In this document: positions 1 to 4,821 of the stretch, piece after piece | Position numbering within the stretch: position 1 is the stretch's first letter | Layout of the letters: each line of letters starts with the position of its first letter | Assembly (NCBI GenBank): GCA_039182515.1 | Contig: JBCDCE010000097.1 | Location: 1-5,094, forward strand | From: JBCDCE01 sp039182515 | Lineage (GTDB): Bacteria; Pseudomonadota; Alphaproteobacteria; Rhodobacterales; Rhodobacteraceae | Direction of reading: 5' to 3' | Length of the DNA: 5,094 bases | Position numbers and translations under genes: made by a program | The notes under the pieces: model-generated | Databases searched by the model: none | Told to the model about the DNA's origin: nothing | Seen by the model: only the letters and a program-made list of their open reading frames with translations

Positions 1-80
1 ACTTCGCCGCCCGGCATGCCAAAGGCCCATCTGCAGCCTGCGTCATAGAGCCGTGTTGCCACCACATCTGCTGCGCGCAT
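1..80 (-). CDS. Thiamine-pyrophosphate-dependent enzyme, N-terminal fragment (runs off left edge)
   Basis: Only the first 27 codons are present, reading leftward from the ATG at 80-78. The peptide starts MRAADVVATRLYDAGCRWAF and continues to a GMPGGEV motif at residues 21-27. This is the usual opening of the pyrimidine-binding domain in the acetolactate synthase/benzoylformate decarboxylase superfamily. The family pattern is an alpha helix followed by F-G-x-P-G, and the glutamate here (Glu26) falls where these enzymes carry the catalytic Glu that activates the cofactor aminopyrimidine. A good Shine-Dalgarno (AAGGA at 91-87, six bases before the ATG) supports the start. The full family length is about 520-600 residues, so nearly all of it lies outside the window. 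The substrate cannot be told from this fragment: acetolactate synthase-like, phosphonopyruvate decarboxylase-like and other 2-oxoacid enzymes all begin this way. The gene shares strand with pgm but is 241 bases downstream of it and probably has its own promoter. Confidence 0.8.
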   Translation of the reverse strand, partial: MRAADVVATRLYDAGCRWAFGMPGGE

Positions 81-122
81 AATTTTTCCTTCGGTTTTTT
101 TCCCATCCGTTCCTGAGCGAGG

Positions 123-128
123 CTTATA
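123..128 (-). promoter_or_regulatory. Possible -10 box for the TPP-enzyme gene
   Basis: Read on the minus strand this is TATAAG, five of six matches to the sigma-70 -10 consensus. It would place a transcription start about 35 bases before the ATG at 80. No convincing -35 hexamer lies 16-18 bases upstream (the bases there read near CACAGT), so the assignment is tentative. It rests on the -10 match and the sensible distance to the gene. Confidence 0.3.
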
Positions 129-230
129 GCGGATGCAAGACACGACTGTGTGCGCCAGAAGGGCGTTTTCGTAACATCTTGGTTGAGCTGAGCTTTTTGG
201 GTGAGGCGTTTGGTGTGTCTTTCTGGCTTT

Positions 231-262
231 GGGGTTTGAGTATTTTCGCCAAGAAAAAGGGG
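231..262. repeat. Probable dispersed Rhodobacteraceae intergenic motif
   Basis: The stretch contains GAGTATTTTCGCCAAGAAAA (238-257), flanked by G-runs on both sides. It resembles a short motif of the form GAGTATTT-(T)-GCCAAGA that I associate with intergenic regions, often gene ends, in many Rhodobacteraceae genomes. Only one copy occurs in this window, so repetition is not shown here; the call rests on recognition. It sits 60-91 bases past the pgm stop codon, a typical position. Its function is unknown to me. Confidence 0.4.
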
Positions 263-267
263 AGGGG

Positions 268-296
268 CGCGACGGTGAGTTGGCCGTCGTGTTTTT
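268..296. terminator. Hairpin terminator between pgm and the TPP-enzyme gene
   Basis: Bases 268-275 (CGCGACGG) pair with 284-291 (CCGTCGTG) in an eight-base-pair stem with one G-U wobble and an eight-base loop, followed by five T at 292-296. As a factor-independent terminator it is canonical when read on the plus strand. Both flanking genes are on the minus strand, however. It lies 31 bases past the pgm stop, so it probably also closes the pgm transcript. In that direction the stem is followed by a C-rich stretch and only later by T residues (255-251). Confidence 0.6.
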
Positions 297-321
297 GGTT
301 TGCACGAAGAAGGCGCAGGCT

Positions 322-1965
322 TTAGCTGATCACATCTGGGGCGTCGCGGCCTAGTTTGGCCAGATCTGCAACGGCGTGGGCCGCGGCACGGACCTCTTCA
401 AGTGCGCTTTGGGTTTCTTTGTGCAAATCGCCCGCGGGCTCTGTGTAGGCTTGTAAATAGAGCCTGAGGGTTGCGCCTTCCGTGCCGGTGCCAGAGAGGC
501 GGTAGACGGCGCGGGCACCCCCTTCGAAAAAGACGCGCAGGCCTTGACCTTCGCTGACAGAGCCATCCACGGGGTCGTGGTAGGAAAACTCGTCTGCCGC
601 TTCGATGGTGAGGGTGCCTGCTTTTGTGCCCGGCAGGCTTTCGAGTTTTGCGCGCAGCGCGTCCATCACGCCATTGGCGGCTTGGGTCTCGACCGCTTCG
701 AAATCGTGGCGTGAGTAGTAATCGCGGCCATAGGAGGACCAGTGATCTGCCATGATCTCAGCGACACTGATTTGGCGAGTGGCCAATACGTTGAGCCAAA
801 GGAGCACCGCCCATAGCCCGTCTTTTTCACGCACGTGATCGGAGCCGGTGCCCGCACTTTCTTCGCCACAGATTGTGGCTTTTCCAGCGTCTAGAAGATT
901 ACCGAAGAACTTCCAGCCCGTAGGGGTTTCAAAGCTGGCGATGCCGAGCTTTTGGGCGACGCGATCGGAGGCGGCGGAGGTGGGCATGGAGCGGGCCACG
1001 CCTGCAATGCCTCTTGCATAGCCTGGCGCCAGATGCGCATTGGCGGCCAGAACCGCAAGGCTATCGGAGGGGGTCACATAGATGCCTTTGCCCAAGATCA
1101 TATTGCGGTCCCCGTCGCCATCTGAGGCGGCGGCGAAGTCTGGGCCTGTGGGATCCATCACCATATCGACAAGCGGTTTGGCCCAAACGGGGTTGGGGTC
1201 GGGGTGGCCTTTGCCGAAATCCTCGGTAGGCACGCCATTCAGGACGGTGCCTTTTGGGGCGCCAAGGGTGTCTTCCAAAATGGCATGGGCGTAGGGGCCG
1301 GTGACGGCATGCATGGCGTCAAATTTCATCGTAAAGCCGCTCTCAAAGAGGGCGCGGATGGCGGTGAAATCAAAGAGGCTCGCCATCAAGGCTTGATAGT
1401 CCGTGACCGGATCCACGATTTCGACGCGTGTTTCCAGAACTTGCGTTTCGCCCAAGGTGCTGAGGTCCACGTCCTCAGTTTGGGCCAGGTGGTACGCGGT
1501 GATCTCTTGGGTGCGCTCAAAGATCTTGGCTGTCACACCCTCAGGTGCAGGACCGCCGTTGCTGATGTTGTATTTGAGGCCAAAATCCGCGTCGATGCCG
1601 CCGGGGTTGTGGCTGGCAGAGAGGATGAGGCCGCCGTCTGTGCCGCGCTGGCGGATCAAATTGGAGGCAGCTGGCGTGGACAGAAGGCCATTTTGGCCGA
1701 TGATGAGATTCTCAGCGCCGCCCGCGGCCGCGATGCGGATGATCGTTTGGATGGCGCTTGCGTTGAAGTACCGCCCGTCACCACCCACAACAAAAGACTT
1801 ACCTTGTGCCCCACCGATGGCATCGAAAATTGCTTGGGTGAAGTTTTCTAGGTAGCCCGGTTCCATAAACACGCGGGTTTTCTTGCGCAGCCCGGAGGTG
1901 CCGGGCTTTTGACCTTCGATTGGTGTGGTCGCGTAAGTTTTAACAGACGGGTTTTCAGCAGTCAT
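322..1965 (-). CDS. pgm: Alpha-D-phosphohexomutase: phosphoglucomutase
   Basis: Interconverts glucose 1-phosphate and glucose 6-phosphate in the cytoplasm (EC 5.4.2.2), linking glycolysis to glycogen, UDP-glucose and cell-surface sugar synthesis. The 547 residues match the length of the four-domain PGM1-type family. Residues 18-27 hold the early GQKPGTSGLR substrate loop. The phosphoserine motif SASHNP is at 116-121 with catalytic Ser118. The magnesium loop DGDGDR is at 282-287 (Asp282, Asp284, Asp286). The sugar-specificity loop CGEES is at 366-370, followed by GTGSDHVREKDG (372-383). The phosphate-binding loop RLSGTGTEGATLR is at 489-501. All catalytic elements are intact. I chose the ATG at 1965-1963 because AGGAGG lies four bases before it. 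A TTG six codons upstream (1983-1981) is also open, but it would put that Shine-Dalgarno inside the coding sequence. The gene is divergent from gap-arsJ, and no glycogen genes are visible beside it. Confidence 0.96.
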   Translation of the reverse strand: MTAENPSVKTYATTPIEGQKPGTSGLRKKTRVFMEPGYLENFTQAIFDAIGGAQGKSFVVGGDGRYFNASAIQTIIRIAAAGGAENLIIGQNGLLSTPAASNLIRQRGTDGGLILSASHNPGGIDADFGLKYNISNGGPAPEGVTAKIFERTQEITAYHLAQTEDVDLSTLGETQVLETRVEIVDPVTDYQALMASLFDFTAIRALFESGFTMKFDAMHAVTGPYAHAILEDTLGAPKGTVLNGVPTEDFGKGHPDPNPVWAKPLVDMVMDPTGPDFAAASDGDGDRNMILGKGIYVTPSDSLAVLAANAHLAPGYARGIAGVARSMPTSAASDRVAQKLGIASFETPTGWKFFGNLLDAGKATICGEESAGTGSDHVREKDGLWAVLLWLNVLATRQISVAEIMADHWSSYGRDYYSRHDFEAVETQAANGVMDALRAKLESLPGTKAGTLTIEAADEFSYHDPVDGSVSEGQGLRVFFEGGARAVYRLSGTGTEGATLRLYLQAYTEPAGDLHKETQSALEEVRAAAHAVADLAKLGRDAPDVIS

Positions 1966-1969
1966 GGGA

Positions 1970-1975
1970 CCTCCT
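1970..1975 (-). promoter_or_regulatory. Shine-Dalgarno site that fixes the pgm start
   Basis: On the minus strand this reads AGGAGG, a perfect anti-16S match, with four bases (TCCC) before the ATG at 1965. It decides in favour of this ATG over the in-frame TTG at 1983, whose upstream bases show no comparable site. Confidence 0.85.
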
Positions 1976-1990
1976 GGGCTCAATCCTTAA

Positions 1991-2011
1991 GCATCGCGAA
2001 AGTCGCGTTGC
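1991..2011. repeat. Imperfect inverted repeat ahead of pgm (candidate operator)
   Basis: The arms are GCA-T-CGCGA and TCGCG-T-TGC around a central AAG: eight of nine arm positions pair, with a T-T mismatch. The near two-fold symmetry and the position, 26 bases before the pgm start codon, would suit either a dimeric repressor site or a hairpin in the pgm leader. The regulator is unknown, and chance symmetry is possible at this size. Confidence 0.35.
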
Positions 2012-2197
2012 ACGTGCGTGCTTTGAGCCTGCAAATACGGGGCGAGGTCTTCTTTGGGAAGAGCTAAGGTGCTCGATCTTTGCGGATTGTGGGAGAGTGT
2101 CGTATTCCCGTTAACTTTCCAGGATAAACGCACGTGAAAGGGCCGCGACCGCAATGTTGGTTCGCAGCCCAAAAGACACTGAGACGAAGGACCCACT

Positions 2198-3196
2198 ATG
2201 ACCACCTATGCCCTCAATGGCCTCGGCCGGATCGGCAAGCTTGCCTTGCGCCCGCTTTTGGAAAGCGGGGCGGATGTTGCCTTTGTAAATGACGCGGTGG
2301 GGGATCCTGAAATGCATGCGCATTTGTTGGAGTTTGATACCGTGCACGGGCGTTGGCCTGCAGATTTTGCTGCGACGGACAAAAGCATCACCATCGATGG
2401 CACCGAGATCCCCGCTTTAACAACGCGCAACATCGAAGACTTGCCTTTGGACGGAGTTGATGTGGTGATCGATTGCACGGGGGCCTTTAAATCGGAAGCG
2501 AAGCTCCAGCCCTATTTTGAGGCAGGTGTTAAGAAGGCTGTGGTTTCTGCGCCGGTCAAAGACGCGGGCGTGGCCAACATCGTATATGGCGTGAACCACG
2601 ATACCTACGATCGAGACAAGCATCAGATCATCACAGCGGCGAGCTGCACCACCAATTGCTTGGCCCCTGTTGTGAAGGTGATCCATGAGGGTCTGGGCAT
2701 CAAGCACGGCTCGATCACGACGATCCATGATGTGACGAACACACAAACCATTGTGGACCGACCTGCAAAAGACTGGCGTCGGGCACGCTCGGCTTTGAAC
2801 TCACTCATCCCAACCACCACCGGTTCCGCTACAGCCATCACGCTCATCTACCCTGAACTTACGGGTAAGCTGAATGGGCACGCCGTGCGGGTGCCGCTGT
2901 TGAATGCCTCTTTGACGGACTGTGTGTTTGAAGTGGAGCGCGAAACAAGCGTGGAAGAGGTCAATGCGCTCTTCAAAGCGGCCTCTGAGGGAGCTTTGAA
3001 AGACATCTTGGGCTATGAGACGCGTCCGCTTGTTTCCACGGATTATACCAATGATCCGCGCTCTTCTATTGTGGATGCACCGTCGACCATGGTGGTGAAT
3101 GGCACTCAAGTGAAGGTCTATGCCTGGTATGACAACGAATGGGGCTACGCGCACCGGCTTGTAGACGTGGCGCAGATGGTGGGTGCCAGCTTGTGA
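2198..3196 (+). CDS. gap: ArsJ-associated glyceraldehyde-3-phosphate dehydrogenase
   Basis: A 332-residue type I GAPDH. The NAD-binding motif NGLGRIG is at residues 7-13, with Asp32 where NAD-preferring enzymes hold the adenosine ribose. The active site ASCTTNC is at 148-154 (Cys150), with partner His177 in TIHDVTNTQ. The phosphate-site loop TTTGSA is at 206-211, Arg231 lies in RVPLLN (231-236), and YDNEWGY is at 311-317. Housekeeping GAPDHs usually read HAYT after the catalytic His and RVPTPN at the second motif. The HD-x-TNTQ and RVPLLN versions are, as I recall, those of the GAPDH partnered with ArsJ. In that system arsenate replaces phosphate and the product is 1-arseno-3-phosphoglycerate. 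The start is supported by AAGGA at 2187-2191, six bases before the ATG. The stop overlaps the GTG of arsJ, so the two are co-translated. A purely glycolytic role is possible but less likely given the neighbour. Confidence 0.93.
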   Translation: MTTYALNGLGRIGKLALRPLLESGADVAFVNDAVGDPEMHAHLLEFDTVHGRWPADFAATDKSITIDGTEIPALTTRNIEDLPLDGVDVVIDCTGAFKSEAKLQPYFEAGVKKAVVSAPVKDAGVANIVYGVNHDTYDRDKHQIITAASCTTNCLAPVVKVIHEGLGIKHGSITTIHDVTNTQTIVDRPAKDWRRARSALNSLIPTTTGSATAITLIYPELTGKLNGHAVRVPLLNASLTDCVFEVERETSVEEVNALFKAASEGALKDILGYETRPLVSTDYTNDPRSSIVDAPSTMVVNGTQVKVYAWYDNEWGYAHRLVDVAQMVGASL

Positions 3197-4458
3197 GCGA
3201 AAGACCAGAAGGGTTGGCGGCTTATGTTGCGGTCACGGCCGCCTATTGGGCGTTTATGCTTACTGATGGGGCGCTCAGGATGTTGGTGCTTTTGCATTTC
3301 AACACGCTGGGCTTCTCGCCCATTCAGCTGGCTTACCTCTTTGTGCTTTATGAAATCGCCGGTGTGGTCACCAATCTATGCGCAGGCTGGATTGCAGCGC
3401 GCTTTGGCCTGACGTCAACACTCTATGCTGGGCTCAGCTTGCAGCTTGTCGCGCTTTTGGCACTTGCTCTTTTGGATCCAGGCTGGGGCATCACAGCCTC
3501 GGTGATCTTTGTGATGGCGGTGCAGGGGCTATCAGGCGTCGCCAAGGATTTGGCCAAGATGAGCTCAAAGAGCGCCGTGAAGCTTTTGGCGCCTTCTCAA
3601 GGAGACGGCCTCTTTCGCTGGGTGGCTTTGCTGACAGGCTCAAAAAATGCCGTGAAAGGTCTTGGATTTCTCTTGGGCGCTGCCGCGCTGGGCCTATTTG
3701 GCTTTGTGCCGAGCCTCTTGGGCATGGCTGCGGTCCTCTTCGTGATCTTAGTGGCAGTGGTCTTGCGCATGCCTGGCGGGCTGCCAAGCGGCAAAAAGGA
3801 CGCCAAGTTCAAAGAGGTCTTTTCCAAGAACCGAAACATCAACTGGCTCTCCGCGGCGCGCATGTTTTTGTTTGGCGCGCGCGATGTGTGGTTCGTTGTA
3901 GGGATCCCCATCTATTTCTACGCGGTCTTGTCGGATGGCACGCCAGAGAGCAATCGCGCGGCCTTTTTCCTCATTGGCGTCTTCATGGCTGTTTGGGTGA
4001 TCCTCTATGGGGTCGTGCAGGCCAGCGCGCCGAAGCTTTTGCGAGCTAAAGACAAAAGCCACGCTGAGATTGTAGGAGAGGCCCGGTTTTGGGTCGGAAC
4101 GCTCTTTGGGGTTCCGGTTGTTTTATCCCTCGCAGTCTTATTTGCCGGCGCGCCCACGGTTTGGCTCACGAGTTTGATCGTTGCGGGGCTCTTGGTCTTT
4201 GGCGCTCTCTTTGCGCTCAATTCCGCTTTGCACTCCTATATGATTTTGGCCTTCACAAATTCAGAGCGGGTGACCATGGATGTGGGCTTTTATTACATGG
4301 CCAATGCCGCTGGACGCTTGATCGGGACGGTGCTGTCTGGGCTGACGTATCAGTTGGGTGGTCTGCCCTTGGTTTTGGGCAGCGCAGCGTTGATGATCGC
4401 CTTGAGCTATTTTTGCATCGGAGCCTTAGGTTCAGAAAGCAGAGCTAAAAGCGCTTAA
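3193..4458 (+). CDS. arsJ: Organoarsenical (1-arseno-3-phosphoglycerate) efflux transporter ArsJ, MFS family
   Basis: A 421-residue inner-membrane protein of the major facilitator superfamily with about 12 hydrophobic segments. Clear ones lie near residues 44-66, 76-94, 101-117, 156-191, 231-246, 256-275, 299-318, 324-345 and 389-411. The N-terminal AYWAFMLTDGALRMLVLLHF (17-36), the SGVAKDLAKMSSKSAVKLLAP stretch (114-134, between segments 4 and 5) and RWVALLTGSKNAVKG (142-156) match ArsJ proteins as I know them. A charged central loop (199-213) divides the two halves. ArsJ exports 1-arseno-3-phosphoglycerate made by the partner GAPDH, giving arsenate resistance without reduction. I start it at the GTG at 3193, which overlaps the gap stop codon as GTGA (a coupling arrangement). 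An ATG at 3139 in the same frame would bury 58 bases in gap and add a non-hydrophobic tail unlike the family. Confidence 0.94.
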   Translation: MSERPEGLAAYVAVTAAYWAFMLTDGALRMLVLLHFNTLGFSPIQLAYLFVLYEIAGVVTNLCAGWIAARFGLTSTLYAGLSLQLVALLALALLDPGWGITASVIFVMAVQGLSGVAKDLAKMSSKSAVKLLAPSQGDGLFRWVALLTGSKNAVKGLGFLLGAAALGLFGFVPSLLGMAAVLFVILVAVVLRMPGGLPSGKKDAKFKEVFSKNRNINWLSAARMFLFGARDVWFVVGIPIYFYAVLSDGTPESNRAAFFLIGVFMAVWVILYGVVQASAPKLLRAKDKSHAEIVGEARFWVGTLFGVPVVLSLAVLFAGAPTVWLTSLIVAGLLVFGALFALNSALHSYMILAFTNSERVTMDVGFYYMANAAGRLIGTVLSGLTYQLGGLPLVLGSAALMIALSYFCIGALGSESRAKSA

Positions 4459-4470
4459 GGCTTAAGCGCT
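4450..4470 (+). terminator. 21-base perfect palindrome at the arsJ stop codon
   Basis: AGCGCTTAAG (4450-4459) is the exact reverse complement of CTTAAGCGCT (4461-4470), around the single base G4460. As RNA it would fold as a nine-pair stem with a three-base loop. It contains the arsJ TAA stop (4456-4458). It most likely ends the gap-arsJ transcript or protects its 3' end. However, no T-run follows on the plus strand (GCGCCC comes next). The T-run is on the other side (AAAA at 4447-4450), so it looks more like a canonical terminator read leftward. A protein-binding palindrome is an alternative. Confidence 0.5.
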
Positions 4471-4582
4471 GCGCCCAGGGGTTGAGCGTTTCGAGCCGAA
4501 AATGCCTCGCGTTAACTTTTCAGACTGCGGCTTATTTAGGCAAACTGCGCGATTTGACGCTTTAATTTGCATCACGGGTCCG

Positions 4583-4773
4583 GAAAGCGCTCTCCTGGTA
4601 GAGCGGCTTTCTTCCCCTGAGCAGTCTGGGCTTACATGGTCCGGCACAGCGTCACTGCCTCATTCGGTGGGGCGTGGGACACGCGAGACGACCCGGCCGA
4701 GTGACATCAATCGGGCCGTCTCTCCAATCGCAACTTAGTCCGTTGCGAAAGTGCTGTGGGGTTAGACGCTTTC
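4583..4773 (+). ncRNA. Candidate structured leader or small RNA ahead of urtA
   Basis: Hairpins read by eye, in order. 4583-4592 with 4601-4611: GAAAGCGCTC/GAGC-G-GCTTTC, ten pairs, one bulged G. 4653-4657 with 4665-4669: CACTG/CGGTG. 4672-4676 with 4680-4684: GCGTG/CACGC, three-base loop. 4685-4695 with 4712-4722: GAGACG-A-CCCG/CGGG-C-CGTCTC, ten pairs around one mismatch. 4728-4734 with 4742-4748: TCGCAAC/GTTGCGA, seven perfect pairs. A sixth pairing, GAAAGTG (4747-4753) with CGCTTTC (4767-4773), uses two bases of the previous stem, so the two would compete. The last four main stems sit almost end to end just before urtA. Coding potential is absent. It could be a cis-regulatory leader, an independent small RNA, or chance pairing in GC-rich DNA. 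I cannot assign a class. Confidence 0.35.
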
Positions 4774-4803
4774 ATCAGGGTCCAACACGCGCCTTTTCGC
4801 CAC

Positions 4804-4813
4804 GGGGGGGAAG
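4804..4813 (+). promoter_or_regulatory. urtA ribosome binding site with a seven-G run
   Basis: Seven G (4804-4810) run into AAG, so GGAAG (4809-4813) lies eight bases before the urtA ATG and can serve as the Shine-Dalgarno. The G run could also pair with the anti-Shine-Dalgarno by G-U wobble at a longer distance. A homopolymer at this point is prone to length change, which would alter spacing or pairing. Confidence 0.55.
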
Positions 4814-4821
4814 ACTTACTG

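Larger units (their letters stand above)
1966..2197. promoter_or_regulatory. Divergent pgm / gap-arsJ spacer
   Basis: These 232 bases must carry the start signals for both pgm (leftward) and gap-arsJ (rightward). I see a good Shine-Dalgarno for each gene (1970-1975 and 2187-2191). Small inverted repeats lie at 1991-2011, 2048-2062 (TCTTC-N5-GAAGA) and 2061-2074 (GAGC-N6-GCTC). The best sigma-70-like pair facing gap is TTGCGG (2080-2085), 17 bases, TATTCC (2103-2108). Each hexamer matches only half its consensus, so I do not call it. No clear ArsR operator or Pho box is recognisable. Two open frames on the minus strand here (1987-2205 and 2111-2347) have no family resemblance and are treated as noise. 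Confidence 0.6.
4459..4821 (+). other. arsJ-urtA intergenic region (363 bases), hairpin-rich
   Basis: I find no convincing gene here. Open frames at 4502-4738, 4674-4901 (+) and 4462-4647 (-) lack ribosome sites and family resemblance. What it does hold is secondary structure: the palindrome at its left end, TTTCG-AGC-CGAAA (4489-4501), and the cluster at 4583-4773. It also has a seven-G run (4804-4810) close to the urtA start. I scanned for a sigma-54 GG-N10-GC promoter, because urea uptake is often nitrogen-controlled. Positions with the right spacing exist (4577/4589, 4671/4683, 4779/4791), but the surrounding bases do not match the TGGCAC/TTGC consensus. No recognisable riboswitch class, tRNA or other known RNA was seen. 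Confidence 0.6.

Noticed and set aside
153..169. CGCC-AGAAG-GGCG followed by TTTT, a small terminator-like hairpin
   Set aside because: Four base pairs only, and located upstream of a minus-strand gene where no plus-strand transcript is known. Too weak to call.
1204..1851. 215-residue open frame antisense to pgm
   Set aside because: It lies wholly inside the intact pgm coding region on the opposite strand. Its sequence resembles no family, and the frame is explained by GC-rich codon bias.
1987..2205. Minus-strand open frame of 72 residues across the pgm-gap spacer
   Set aside because: It starts inside gap, has no recognisable domain or ribosome site, and would occupy the divergent control region.
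3139..3192. Upstream ATG start for arsJ at 3139
   Set aside because: It would extend arsJ by 18 polar residues inside gap without a ribosome site. The GTG at 3193 gives the family length and the typical GTGA overlap.
3378..4049. 223-residue open frame inside arsJ in another frame
   Set aside because: Shadow frame rich in Arg, Cys and Trp, with no ribosome site. arsJ itself is intact and well recognised.
4577..4590. GG-N10-GC spacing suggesting a sigma-54 promoter for urtA
   Set aside because: The flanking bases do not match TGGCAC or TTGC, and the same bare spacing recurs by chance at 4671 and 4779.
4571..4600. GGTCCGGAAAGC resembling the conserved loop of signal recognition particle RNA
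   Set aside because: Only about nine bases agree with the GGTCCGGAAGGAAGC core. The A-rich continuation and the closing stem of that RNA are missing.
4502..4738. 78-residue open frame in the arsJ-urtA gap
   Set aside because: No Shine-Dalgarno, unremarkable composition, and it crosses several hairpins. The overlapping frame at 4674-4901 runs out of frame into urtA and is equally unsupported.
4459..4821. Guanidine (ykkC) or other known riboswitch before a urea-type transporter
   Set aside because: None of the conserved ykkC loop sequences could be found. The hairpins present do not correspond to a known class.
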